NCBI GenBank assembly: GCA_040219355.1
Contig: JAVJSN010000003.1
Location: 1 to 64,000, forward strand
Origin: MH13 sp040219355
GTDB taxonomy: Bacteria; Pseudomonadota; Alphaproteobacteria; Rhizobiales; MH13
Length of the DNA stretch: 64,000 bases
Reading direction: 5' to 3'
Position numbers and translations under genes: made by a program. Below the pieces are notes generated by a model. It ran no database searches. It was not told the origin of the DNA and saw only the letters and a list, made by a program, of their open reading frames with translations. Below, one piece after another: positions 54,351 to 63,098 of this stretch (positions within the stretch are counted from its first letter, which is position 1; each line of letters starts with the position of its first letter).

Positions 54351-54782
54351 ATGTTCTCTCGTGTTTTGATGACGGTTATGGCCTTTGGCGTGGTGTCGCT
54401 TATGGGGCTGCCGCAAGCCCAGGCATCGGTCATTGCAAAGGTCGATCTGTCTGAACAGCGCATGCAGGTCATCGTGGATGGCGAGGTGCTGCACGAATGG
54501 AACATTTCCAGCGGTCGTCAGGGCTACTCAACGCCGACCGGCACATGGCGTCCCTTGCGCATGCACACCATGTGGCGCTCGCGCACTTACGAAAATGCGC
54601 CGATGCCCCATGCGATCTTTTTCCAGGGTGGCTACGCTTTCCACGCGACCAGCGCTATTGGGCGCCTTGGCAGCCGCGCCTCACATGGATGCATCCGCCT
54701 GCACCCAGACAATGCACGCGCTCTGTTTGCCCTGGTGCAGGATTACGGACCGCACCGTACGCGCATTCAAATCACCCAGTAA
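54351..54782 (+). CDS. L,D-transpeptidase (YkuD) family protein
   Basis: The 143-residue exported protein has a signal peptide (~1-27) and a minimal YkuD catalytic domain. The active-site Cys is in SHGCIRLHPDNARAL, with the upstream His in YAFHATSAIG. Such enzymes form 3-3 crosslinks or attach proteins to peptidoglycan. GGAG precedes ATG at 54351; the longer frame from 54135 lacks support and overlaps the divergent NnrU gene. One base separates its stop from the DksA-like ATG. Confidence 0.88.
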   Translation: MFSRVLMTVMAFGVVSLMGLPQAQASVIAKVDLSEQRMQVIVDGEVLHEWNISSGRQGYSTPTGTWRPLRMHTMWRSRTYENAPMPHAIFFQGGYAFHATSAIGRLGSRASHGCIRLHPDNARALFALVQDYGPHRTRIQITQ

Positions 54783-54783
54783 A

Positions 54784-55113
54784 ATGGATGTTCGCGCACG
54801 GCTGACGGCTCTGCGTGAAAGCGTGCTTGCCGAGAGCGAAGCCACGGCTGATGATCGTGCACCCGTGACGCTTGACCAACAATCGGTGGGACGCCTGTCG
54901 CGGATGGATGCGATGGTCGGGCAGAATATGGCAGCAGCGACCGAACGTGCACGCAAGGCGCAGATCGTGAAAATTGATGCCGCCATACGCCGTCTTGATG
55001 ATGGTGACTACGGCTATTGCATCGATTGCGATGAACCTATTGCGCCCAAGCGCCTAGAAGCTGACCCCACTGTAAGCCTGTGCATCGCCTGCCAAGGCGC
55101 CCGCGAGAGCTAA
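54784..55113 (+). CDS. DksA/TraR-type zinc-finger protein
   Basis: The 109-residue protein has an N-terminal coiled coil and the C-terminal C4 zinc finger YGYCIDCDEPIAPKRL...SLCIACQ. It is shorter than DksA (~150) and resembles the small TraR/YbiI-type regulators that contact RNA polymerase in its secondary channel. The acidic tip of full DksA is not obvious. Translation is probably coupled to the L,D-transpeptidase (TAAAATG). Confidence 0.88.
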   Translation: MDVRARLTALRESVLAESEATADDRAPVTLDQQSVGRLSRMDAMVGQNMAAATERARKAQIVKIDAAIRRLDDGDYGYCIDCDEPIAPKRLEADPTVSLCIACQGARES

Positions 55114-55124
55114 GCGCTCTTATT
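55106..55124 (+). terminator. Short hairpin after the DksA-like gene
   Basis: AGAGC-TAAGC-GCTCT followed by TTATT overlaps the stop codon of the DksA-like gene. The stem has only five pairs, so terminator function is uncertain. Confidence 0.3.
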
Positions 55125-55176
55125 CTGCCGACGTTTTGGATTGGGGGCCAACCGCTATTCGCATATGCTTATCTTG

Positions 55177-55264
55177 GCCGACACTCTGTTCCTACCGAAC
55201 AACCGCTTACGGCCTGTTTACCTCGCCGACGCTCTGTTCATACCGAACAACCGCTTACGGCCTG
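55177..55264. repeat. Two 40-base direct repeats, 48-base period
   Basis: Copies at 55177-55216 and 55225-55264 match at 38 of 40 positions. The right copy contains the uspA stop codon and the last sense codon (CCG); the left copy lies just beyond it. It appears to be a recent tandem duplication of the uspA 3' end. Each copy contains CCG-N12-CGG. Confidence 0.85.
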
Positions 55265-56127
55265 ATGAGCAAAACCGGTGCATGAATGGTGCGGATCATG
55301 GCCGTTGTGGTGGATCCCACAATCAGCGTGCGCAGCGGTGAATGGCCGTATGCCCCCATAACCAAGAAACCCTCTGGATTGGCTTTCATTGTTTCGCCGA
55401 TCACCGCTTCAGGTGCGCCGTCTTTCAACACCACCTCGCCATCGCGGCTTTGATCGGTAAGAACCTGCTTGGCGCTATCGACCAGCTTTTGATGGCGAGA
55501 ATCATTGGCCCCAGCGATGACCACTTCCAGAGCAATGCCGGTGAACAGCGCAGATTCCGCCGCAAAAGCCAACGCCGCAGACGATGCCGCGCCGCCATCA
55601 TAGGCAACAATGACTTTTGCCGGGTTGGTCTGTGACAGCTCAACGCCTCGGCTGGAGGCAACGAGCACTGGTTTTTTGCTGGCGCGGATAACGCGCTCTA
55701 CCTTCGAGCCAATATGGCCTTTGGCAAACTCATGAGACCCGCCACGCTTGCCCATGACAATGAGGTCAACGTCAACCTCGCGCTCAGCGACCGTCTCGAC
55801 AATCCCGCCATGGCGGTGGGTAAGGATCACATTGTCAACGCCAAGGTTTTTCACATGGTCTTGCGCGCTATCGAGCAGAATACGACCCTTCTCGATGGCC
55901 AGTTTGCCTTCGGCCTCATCGAGGCGTGTCAGCTCTTCCAGCAGCGAGGACTTAACGCCCAGGCCAATCGCACCGGAAAGATCCTTGCGCGAGGCCGCGG
56001 CATTGCTGCGCTGAATGACGTTAAGAAGTTCAACACTGGCATCCAGCCGCTTGGCTGCCCAGGCGGTGTAGTCACACACCCGTGCGGCGTATTGCGAATT
56101 GTCGATGCAGGCGAGAATGCGTTTCAT
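55255..56127 (-). CDS. Universal stress protein with two Usp domains
   Basis: The 290-residue protein contains two UspA folds (~1-145 and ~150-290). Domain 1 begins RILACIDNSQYAARVCDYTAW and has the GKRGGSHEFAKGHIGSKVERVIR nucleotide-binding loop. Domain 2 ends with VMGAYGHSPLRTLIVGSTTTAMIR. Both loops approximate G-2X-G-9X-G(S/T), so ATP binding is plausible. It follows sulP by 38 bases on the same strand, suggesting a stress or bicarbonate/sulfate link. AAGGA precedes the ATG. Confidence 0.92.
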   Translation of the reverse strand: MKRILACIDNSQYAARVCDYTAWAAKRLDASVELLNVIQRSNAAASRKDLSGAIGLGVKSSLLEELTRLDEAEGKLAIEKGRILLDSAQDHVKNLGVDNVILTHRHGGIVETVAEREVDVDLIVMGKRGGSHEFAKGHIGSKVERVIRASKKPVLVASSRGVELSQTNPAKVIVAYDGGAASSAALAFAAESALFTGIALEVVIAGANDSRHQKLVDSAKQVLTDQSRDGEVVLKDGAPEAVIGETMKANPEGFLVMGAYGHSPLRTLIVGSTTTAMIRTIHAPVLLIRP

Positions 56128-56165
56128 AAATCGTTTCCTTCGTGCCGGTGGCCAGGGCCAGAGCC

Positions 56166-57650
56166 CTAGTGACCGGGGGACGCGGCATCCGCGCCATCTT
56201 TGTCGTGCTCACCAAAGCGTTGGACCATCATCGCGCTCTTTTCATTGAGACCGATCACATCGACGCTGGCACCTTCGCGGCGGAACTTCAAAATCGCTTT
56301 GTCCAAAATGCCAACGGCAGAAATGTCCCAAAAATGGGCTTTGGAAACATCGATCACCACGCGATCAAGCACCTCTTTGAAATCAAAGGCATCGGCAAAT
56401 CGCTCGGTGGAAGCAAAGAACACCTCTCCGGACACATTGTAGGTGCGCGTGCGACCATCGCCGGAGAGCGTGGAGTCCACATTGAAGAGGCCACGGACTT
56501 TGGACGCAAAGAAGAGGCCTGAAAGGATCACACCGGCGGCCACGCCTTGCGCCAGATCGTGGGTCCAGACCACAACCACCACCGTCACAACCATCACGAC
56601 AGAGGACTGCCAAGGGTGGGTGCGCAGGTCGCGGATCGATTTCCAGGAAAATGTGCCGATGGAGACCATGATCATGACTGCCACAAGCGACGGCATTGGA
56701 ATCTGGCTGACAAACGGGCCAAGCACCACGATGAGGAACAGCAAAAACGTGCCGGCAACAAAGGTGGAGAGGCGTGTCGAGCCACCGGATTTCACATTGA
56801 TAACTGATTGGCCGATCATCGCACAGCCACCCATGCCGCCGAAAAAGCCAGTGACGAAATTGGCCAGGCCTTGGCCTTTGGATTCCTGCGCCTTGTTGGA
56901 TGGTGTGTCGGTCAGATCATCGACGATCTGGGCGGTCATCATCGACTCAAGAAGGCCGACAATCGCCATGGTCAACGAAAACGGGAAGATGATCTGCAGC
57001 GTTTCCCATGTGAACGGCACGTTGGGAATGAAGAAATGAGGGAACGCATCGGGCAATTGGCCCATGTCGCCCACTGTGTTCACCTCCCAACCAAGTGCCA
57101 GCGCGAGGGCTGTGAGCACCACGATCGCGACCAGCGGAGAGGGAATGGCTTTGGTGAGATAAGGGAAGAGATAGATGATCGCCAAGCCACCGGCGACCAT
57201 CGGGTAGGTAAGCCATGTGACGTCCACCAGCTGGGGTATCTGGGCGATGAAGATGAGGATCGCCAGCGCATTCACAAAGCCGGTGACCACTGAGCGCGAG
57301 ACAAACTGCATCAACAGATCAAGCCGCAGGAAACCTGCAATCACCTGCAAAATGCCCATCAGGATCGTGGCGGCGAATAAATACTCAACGCCATGATCAC
57401 GGACCAATGGCACCACAAGTACGGCAATGGCGGCGGTCGCCGCCGAAATCATGCCAGGACGTCCACCTGTTAGCGCGCAGATGACGGCGATCGAAAAGGA
57501 GGCATAAAGGCCTACTTTCGGATCGACGCCAGCGATGATGGAAAAGCCAATGGCTTCGGGGATCAATGCAAGGGCAACGACAATGCCTGCAAGAATATCG
57601 CCGCGCGGGTTGGACAACCACTCGCGCCGCAGCGTGTTGAGGGAAAGCAT
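56166..57650 (-). CDS. SulP-family anion transporter with STAS domain
   Basis: The 494-residue protein has about twelve membrane segments and the SulP motif ALIPEAIGFSIIAGVDPKVGLYASF. GFFGGMGGCAMIGQSVINVKSGG is also typical. A C-terminal STAS domain (~395-485) contains RVVIDVSKAHFWDISAVGILDKAI. SulP members carry sulfate, bicarbonate or other anions; the substrate is undetermined. STAS-bearing SulP genes paired with usp genes are seen elsewhere. AGGA lies before ATG at 57650. Confidence 0.92.
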   Translation of the reverse strand: MLSLNTLRREWLSNPRGDILAGIVVALALIPEAIGFSIIAGVDPKVGLYASFSIAVICALTGGRPGMISAATAAIAVLVVPLVRDHGVEYLFAATILMGILQVIAGFLRLDLLMQFVSRSVVTGFVNALAILIFIAQIPQLVDVTWLTYPMVAGGLAIIYLFPYLTKAIPSPLVAIVVLTALALALGWEVNTVGDMGQLPDAFPHFFIPNVPFTWETLQIIFPFSLTMAIVGLLESMMTAQIVDDLTDTPSNKAQESKGQGLANFVTGFFGGMGGCAMIGQSVINVKSGGSTRLSTFVAGTFLLFLIVVLGPFVSQIPMPSLVAVMIMVSIGTFSWKSIRDLRTHPWQSSVVMVVTVVVVVWTHDLAQGVAAGVILSGLFFASKVRGLFNVDSTLSGDGRTRTYNVSGEVFFASTERFADAFDFKEVLDRVVIDVSKAHFWDISAVGILDKAILKFRREGASVDVIGLNEKSAMMVQRFGEHDKDGADAASPGH

Positions 57651-57786
57651 AAGGGTCCTGACCGGCGATTGAGAATGCCGTCATCTGGTGGGGGGATCAA
57701 CGCAATGCGTTGCCGCCTGCTAGCAGATCAAGTCGCCGATGGCGAGGGGCAAGGCGCTAGGGGCCCAGCGTGTGCCGGTAAACGCA

Positions 57787-57817
57787 AACCGGCGCCGCAT
57801 GGGATGCGGCGCCGGTT
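57787..57817 (-). terminator. Long perfect hairpin after the chemoreceptor gene
   Basis: AACCGGCGCCGCAT and its exact complement flank a three-base loop, giving a 14-bp G/C-rich stem. On the minus strand it is followed by TGCGTTT, a poor but present T-rich run. It should end the chemoreceptor transcript. Confidence 0.7.
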
Positions 57818-57846
57818 CAGTTAGCTGCTGAAGAGCATTCGGACGA

Positions 57847-59844
57847 CTAGGCGGCCCGAATGGTCTCCAAGAACATGTCGATATTCTTGCGCAAGCCGTT
57901 TGCCTCTTCGGACAGAGCGGTCGAACCACTGAGAACCTGTGCGGCGGCAGCACCGGTCTGCTGAGTGGCTTCGTTCACGCCGGCAATGTTGGACGACACA
58001 TTTTGCGTGCCCATTGCAGCTTGTTGAACGTTGGAGGCGATCTCCTGCGTTGCCGTGCCCTGCTCTTCCACCGACGCGGCGATGGCCGAGGCAATGGAAT
58101 CCATAGCCTTGATCTTCTCAGATATCGCCTCAATCGAGGTCACCGATGCTTCGGTGGACGATTGAATATCCGTGATCAGGCCAGCGATCTGATCGGTCGC
58201 ACGACCGGTCTGCTCGGCAAGTCCCTTCACTTCAGAGGCAACGACGGCAAACCCACGTCCAGCATCACCAGCGCGCGCGGCTTCAATCGTCGCGTTGAGC
58301 GCAAGCAGGTTTGTCTGCTCGGCGATATCCTGGATAAGACTGACTACTTCGCCAATCTTCTGTGCAGCTTGGACGAGCGAGTTGACTTGATTGCCTGTCG
58401 CGTCGGCCTGTTCCACGGCCTCACGAGACATGCTGGCCGACTCATTCACCTGCCTGCTGATCTCGCCAATGGACGCTGAGAGTTCCTCAGCAGCACTGGC
58501 AACAGTCTGCACGTTGGATGTTGCTTCTTCTGACGAGCTTGCAACGGTGGTCGACTTGTTGGTCGTTTCCTCGGCGATGGCGGTAAGCGATTGCGCCGAC
58601 CGCTGCATCTCTTCAGATGACCGCGTGACCTTGGTGATCGACTCGGTTGCAGACTGTTCGAAACGCTTGATCGCTTCATCCACAATCTGCTGACGCTGCG
58701 CCTTGGCTTTCTGATCTTCAGACTGTGCGGCCCGCAGATCGCGGCCCTCGATCATATTGTCTTTAAAGACCTGAACAGCTGCTGCCATTTCGCCAAGTTC
58801 GTCGGTACGTTCGCGACCTGGGATTTCCACCTCAAGATCATTGTCAGCCAAACCACGCATTGCAGATGTCATGGATGCAATGGCGTTCGATAGGCTGCGC
58901 GACAGGAAGATTGCGACTGTGGCGCCGATAAGCAAGATGACAATACCAACAATCGCCGTGACTGTCATATTACGCTCGAAGCGATGGGTCAGCACTGGAC
59001 CCAATTCATCTTGGATCGCAACCTGCGCATACTCAGCGGAGACTGCAGCGTTATTGACGCGCGGACCAATAACATCCAACTGCGAATAGACCGCATTGCG
59101 AGACTGAATGATGTCAGCGATCCGGGCAAAGGATGCTTCATAGGCATCCAAACCTGCTTGTGCTTCTTGGATCAGCGCCCGGCGACGCGGGTTTTGCAGT
59201 TCCCGAAGAACATCGCCCAACTGTTCGCGTGTTGCGGCGATTTCTTGGTTGGCACGCTCACGCGCTTCTTCGCGGTTGGAAAGCAAAAATTCTTGAACGT
59301 AGAAACGGCCAAGCATGAGGCTTTGCTGAGCGCGGCCAGTGTAGAAGGCAGCATCGGGATCCTGATCGCGATAGGCACTTTCCATAACGTCTGTCAGGTT
59401 TTGCCGAATTGCGATGCCCGCAGGCGAAAGATTGGTATTGAATTCCTCATGGCGCTGCTGCTGCAGCGCGATCGCCTGTTCAAAAGAAGACGTGTACTGT
59501 GCAGCATCAGCTTGCAGCTGGCTAACAATCGCGGCTTGCTCTTGGGTCACACCGACATCGAGAAGATATTGACCGGTCTCATCGAGTTTCGTCATTGCCT
59601 CCTGCACGGTGGAGAGCGTTTGTGGATCATCGACTGAACGGAACTTCATGACCGCCAGGCGAGCCGTTGTGATCTGCAGGGCCATTTCCGCAAAGCCTAC
59701 TGAGGCTCGACCGTTGGTGCGGTATTCAAGAAAAGAGTCGTTAGAAGTCTGGCTGTTCAAATAGCTGAACCCGGCGAGACATGCTGCCAATGCGAGCACG
59801 GCGCCAAAACCGATAAACAATCGGTGTTGGATTGAAAGTTTCAT
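57847..59844 (-). CDS. Methyl-accepting chemotaxis protein
   Basis: The 665-residue receptor has membrane helices at ~8-28 and ~293-315. They flank a ~260-residue all-helical periplasmic domain whose length fits a double (HBM-like) helical bundle. HAMP follows (~316-370, GLADNDLEVEIPGRERTDELGEMA), then the signalling domain with the hairpin tip IGEVVSLIQDIAEQTNLLALNATIEAARAGDAGRGFAVVASEVKGLAEQT. No NWETF-type CheR/CheB tether ends the protein (it ends ETIRAA). The ligand is unknown. GGGGGAAA precedes ATG at 59844. Confidence 0.94.
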   Translation of the reverse strand: MKLSIQHRLFIGFGAVLALAACLAGFSYLNSQTSNDSFLEYRTNGRASVGFAEMALQITTARLAVMKFRSVDDPQTLSTVQEAMTKLDETGQYLLDVGVTQEQAAIVSQLQADAAQYTSSFEQAIALQQQRHEEFNTNLSPAGIAIRQNLTDVMESAYRDQDPDAAFYTGRAQQSLMLGRFYVQEFLLSNREEARERANQEIAATREQLGDVLRELQNPRRRALIQEAQAGLDAYEASFARIADIIQSRNAVYSQLDVIGPRVNNAAVSAEYAQVAIQDELGPVLTHRFERNMTVTAIVGIVILLIGATVAIFLSRSLSNAIASMTSAMRGLADNDLEVEIPGRERTDELGEMAAAVQVFKDNMIEGRDLRAAQSEDQKAKAQRQQIVDEAIKRFEQSATESITKVTRSSEEMQRSAQSLTAIAEETTNKSTTVASSSEEATSNVQTVASAAEELSASIGEISRQVNESASMSREAVEQADATGNQVNSLVQAAQKIGEVVSLIQDIAEQTNLLALNATIEAARAGDAGRGFAVVASEVKGLAEQTGRATDQIAGLITDIQSSTEASVTSIEAISEKIKAMDSIASAIAASVEEQGTATQEIASNVQQAAMGTQNVSSNIAGVNEATQQTGAAAAQVLSGSTALSEEANGLRKNIDMFLETIRAA

Positions 59845-60309
59845 AATTTCCCCCAAAAGATGCAATCCCAAATATTGCCACCAGAAGGCGCTCATAGGCT
59901 TAAAGAACACTTAAGCGTGCGCTGGTTACGTGGTTGTACATACAGGTGTGCGGGGGGCGCTCACGGGAACGTAGGCCACGTTCGCATGGGCTGTACGCCA
60001 GATGGTTATTGTCAGCCGGCTTATAATTGACGCTACGACGCCAAAGATTTGGCTTAATGTGACTTGGCTCTATCGTCTGCAAGATGGTTGGCACGTGGGG
60101 GCCTTCCCAGCACATTACGCCATGGCGAAAAATTTCTTAATGAGGTGGCTGATACACGTGTTGGGCGGGTGCGAATCAACTGCTGGAGGCTGATCAGCGG
60201 GCGAATCGAACTTTGAATTGCTTGGCTCAAAGATGTGTCGAACTTCGGCATGGGATGTGTGCCAGCAGTCAGTTTCCGGTAATGTCGTGTACCGCTCTAT
60301 GCCTATTGA
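59845..60309. other. Intergenic region upstream of the chemoreceptor gene
   Basis: About 465 bases with no recognisable gene. An inverted repeat GCTTAA-N7-TTAAGC lies at 59898-59916, ~55 bases before the chemoreceptor start, and AACGT-N5-ACGTT lies near 59970; either could be an operator. The stretch differs in texture from flanking core genes and may belong to the remnant behind guaA. Confidence 0.4.
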
Positions 60310-60564
60310 AAATTGTCTCGCGTGACTTCAATCAGTGCAGGGCCTGACGTTGCTGGCGTATAGGGACCAACCGGTTTTATCGCCGCTGCAACTTTATCAA
60401 TGCGGTCGAAATTAGCCTCATCAGGAAATGCGATGAGGTTTCTGCAGTCGATGGCACAGCCAGGCAAGATCGTCGAGACAGTGTTGGTTGAAGAAGGCCG
60501 CCCGCCCGAGAGCGTCTTCGATTTCGTGCAGGGTGTCACCGCCGTCGCGCGGGCAAAGCCGTAG
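60310..60564 (+). pseudogene. Decayed ORF fragment, possibly plasmid/phage-derived
   Basis: On the plus strand, one frame is open from 60310 to the TAG at 60562, broken only by TAG at 60361. The last 66 codons read as protein-like sequence (FIAAATLSMRSKLASSGNAM ... PESVFDFVQGVTAVARAKP) with many G/C third positions in the second half, as in real genes here. It reminds me of C-terminal parts of DUF932-like plasmid/phage proteins, but I cannot confirm that. The first ATG in it is 60400. A 122-codon minus frame (60303-60671) covers the same bases and is judged to be its shadow. Confidence 0.3.
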
Positions 60565-60645
60565 ATTTGCTTCACGATATCTCGGACGTGAATCGCAGTA
60601 GCTGGCGCTCCGCGATCGACAATCTTACAGCACAGGTAGTCTGCA

Positions 60646-61332
60646 CTACTCAGGCAATTGAACGGTTGCATCGCTCAGCATTGAAAGAAGATTGTCGATG
60701 AATGCGCAGATTTGCAGGGCCTGTTCGCGCGTCATGCTTTCAACAAACCCGTGATGGGTCGAGTTTCTAAAGACCGAAATAGCGCCAAAAAATAGTGCGC
60801 GGCTTCCTTCCTGAATGGCGGCATCGGTCGAGAAAACAATACGAGACTGTGCTGGATCCTTCTTGATCGCCTGCCCTACTAAGGGAGCACCAGTCAGGCC
60901 AGAGAATTCTGGAACTATGCACTTCATGCGATCTTCCAAAATCTGCGTTGCCTGATTGACCACCCGATCAAAATGGTCAGTCGCAGACAGCAAATCAGAA
61001 CAGCGAGAGCGAAGTTGCTCATCCCTCAATAAGTTGAAAAGACTCCCGATCTCTACGATACGATCACTGGCTTTGTGCACGGCTTCTAAGTAGCGGAGAA
61101 GTTGGAAGAGTTTGGCCCTGAGTGGCTCTTGCCGACCATCGGTATCATCCCATTCCCAGTTGTTAGGAAGATCAAATCCAGTAAACTCGTCATCCAACGA
61201 AGTCCTAAGATTTTTAAGAACCTCATTGTAGTCGTCGTGATGCACCCGATCGACCACATTGTAACTCCTGCTTGCAATCGATGCCTCAATCCCTTTCAGT
61301 CGCGCATAGCACCCCTCGACAATCCGCCTCAT
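60646..61332 (-). CDS. TIGR02391/Ymh-like HEPN-domain protein
   Basis: The 228-residue protein is soluble and mostly helical. The C-terminal ~110 residues match the Ymh-type pattern: VPEFSGLTGAPLVGQAI, then EGSRALFFGAISVFRN, then RNSTHHG at 189-195. R189-x4-H194 fits the HEPN RNase motif (R-x4-6-H). HEPN proteins often act in defence or toxin systems; no antitoxin-like partner is seen. It starts three bases after the guaA stop, with GGGAG inside guaA as ribosome site. A/T-richer codons than guaA suggest transfer. Confidence 0.7.
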   Translation of the reverse strand: MRRIVEGCYARLKGIEASIASRSYNVVDRVHHDDYNEVLKNLRTSLDDEFTGFDLPNNWEWDDTDGRQEPLRAKLFQLLRYLEAVHKASDRIVEIGSLFNLLRDEQLRSRCSDLLSATDHFDRVVNQATQILEDRMKCIVPEFSGLTGAPLVGQAIKKDPAQSRIVFSTDAAIQEGSRALFFGAISVFRNSTHHGFVESMTREQALQICAFIDNLLSMLSDATVQLPE

Positions 61333-61335
61333 AAC

Positions 61336-62910
61336 TTACTCCCACTCGATTGTGCCTGGGGGTTTGCTGGTCACATCATAGACCACGCGGTTGACGCCCT
61401 TGACCTCGTTGATGATGCGCGTTGCGGCATTGGCCAGGAACTGCATGTCATAGTGATAAAAGTCCGCCGTCATACCATCAACGGACGTGACCGCGCGTAG
61501 CGCCAGCACAAAATCATAGGTGCGGCCATCGCCCATTACACCCACGGTTTGCACTGGTAGCAACACCGCGAAGGCCTGCCAGATCGCATCATAGAGCCCG
61601 GCATTGCGGATCTCATCGAGATAGATCGCATCGGCCTTGCGCAGGATTTCCAGCTTTTCACGGGTGATGCCGCCAGGACAGCGGATAGCAAGGCCTGGCC
61701 CAGGGAAAGGATGACGACCGACAAAGCTTTCCGGCAGGCCCAATTCTCGGCCAAGCTTGCGCACTTCATCCTTGAACAGCTCACGCAGCGGCTCGACCAA
61801 CTGCATGTTCATGCGCTCGGGCAGACCGCCAACATTGTGGTGGCTTTTGATGGTGACTGAGGGCCCGCCGGTGAAGGACACGCTCTCAATCACGTCGGGG
61901 TAAAGTGTGCCCTGGGCCAGGAAGTCGGCTCCACCTAGCTTCTTGGCTTCGGCCTCAAAGGTCTCGATAAACAGACGCCCGATGATCTTACGCTTGGTTT
62001 CAGGATCCGAAACACCTTCTAGCTCGCCAATGAAAAGATCAGCAGCATCCACATGCACAAGCGGAATATTGTATTGGCCGCGGAACATGCCGACAACTTC
62101 GTCAGCCTCGTTCTGCCGCATCAAGCCATGATCGACAAAGATACAGGTGAGTTGATCGCCAATTGCCTCGTGAATCAACACAGCGGCAACTGAGGAGTCG
62201 ACGCCGCCGGACAGACCGCAGATCACCTTTTTGTCACCCACCTGCTCGCGGATGCGGCGGATGGCTTCCTCGCGGAAGGCCCCCATTGACCAATCGCCCT
62301 CAATGCCCGCGATCGTGTGCACGAAATTGGAAAGAAGTTTTGCCCCGTCGGGCGTGTGCACCACCTCTGGGTGGAACATGACGCCGTAGAACTTGCGCGC
62401 CTCGTCGGCATAGGCCGCAAAGGGCGCACCCGGCGAGGTTGCCAGCACCTCAAAACCATCCGGCAGATCAATGACCCGGTCGCCATGGCTCATCCAAACC
62501 TCGTGGCGGGTGCCGACATCCCAAACGCCTTCAAAAAGCGGCGAGGCTTTGTGCACCTCCACGAAAGCTCGGCCAAACTCGCGATGGTCTGACCCTTCAG
62601 CCTTGCCGCCATTTTGGATGCACATGGACATCTGACCGTAGCAGATGCCAAGCACCGGCACGCCGAGATCAAACACACGCTGGGGTGCGCGCGGGCTGCC
62701 AATATCACTGGTGGAGGCTGGCCCACCTGACAGGATGACCGCGACCGGATTCAACCGGTCGATGGCAGTATCAGCGGACTGAAACGGCACGATCTCAGAA
62801 TAGACGCCGGCCTCGCGAATACGGCGGGCGATGAGCTGGGTGACCTGACTGCCGAAATCAATGATGAGAACGGTGGCGTGATCGGGCTTTGGGGGGGGCG
62901 TGTTTGGCAT
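61336..62910 (-). CDS. guaA: GMP synthase (glutamine-hydrolysing)
   Basis: The 524-residue enzyme converts XMP to GMP. The class I amidotransferase domain has its nucleophile Cys90 in VLGICYGQ and the partner His in MFHPEVVHTPDG. The synthetase domain has the PP-loop SGGVDSSVAAVLI, and the dimerisation domain ends in the conserved KPPGTIEWE. Start ATG at 62910 is preferred over TTG at 62916. The 3' end of guaA is a known integration site for genomic islands. Confidence 0.97.
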   Translation of the reverse strand: MPNTPPPKPDHATVLIIDFGSQVTQLIARRIREAGVYSEIVPFQSADTAIDRLNPVAVILSGGPASTSDIGSPRAPQRVFDLGVPVLGICYGQMSMCIQNGGKAEGSDHREFGRAFVEVHKASPLFEGVWDVGTRHEVWMSHGDRVIDLPDGFEVLATSPGAPFAAYADEARKFYGVMFHPEVVHTPDGAKLLSNFVHTIAGIEGDWSMGAFREEAIRRIREQVGDKKVICGLSGGVDSSVAAVLIHEAIGDQLTCIFVDHGLMRQNEADEVVGMFRGQYNIPLVHVDAADLFIGELEGVSDPETKRKIIGRLFIETFEAEAKKLGGADFLAQGTLYPDVIESVSFTGGPSVTIKSHHNVGGLPERMNMQLVEPLRELFKDEVRKLGRELGLPESFVGRHPFPGPGLAIRCPGGITREKLEILRKADAIYLDEIRNAGLYDAIWQAFAVLLPVQTVGVMGDGRTYDFVLALRAVTSVDGMTADFYHYDMQFLANAATRIINEVKGVNRVVYDVTSKPPGTIEWE

Positions 62911-63098
62911 GGCCAAGCTTTAGAGCCGCGCTGCGCTGCGATCAATCCTGCCTGGCAAATAGCGGTGGAGGAGTGCGCGCCTAAGTCGCAAAGCTTCTTC
63001 TGCTACCGTCGCCCGCGGGTTTTGGATCAGCGCAGATGCATCTGCGACGCCTCACCGCAGGTCTGGCCGTAGTCCAATTGCTTCGTCGCGCGTAGGTA

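Noticed and set aside
55177..55264. Possible CRISPR-like repeat
   Set aside because: Only two copies with an eight-base spacer and no cas genes; a simple tandem duplication fits better.
60303..60671. 122-codon minus-strand frame downstream of the HEPN gene
   Set aside because: Overlaps the HEPN gene 3' end and lies antisense to a more protein-like plus-strand fragment; kept only as an alternative.
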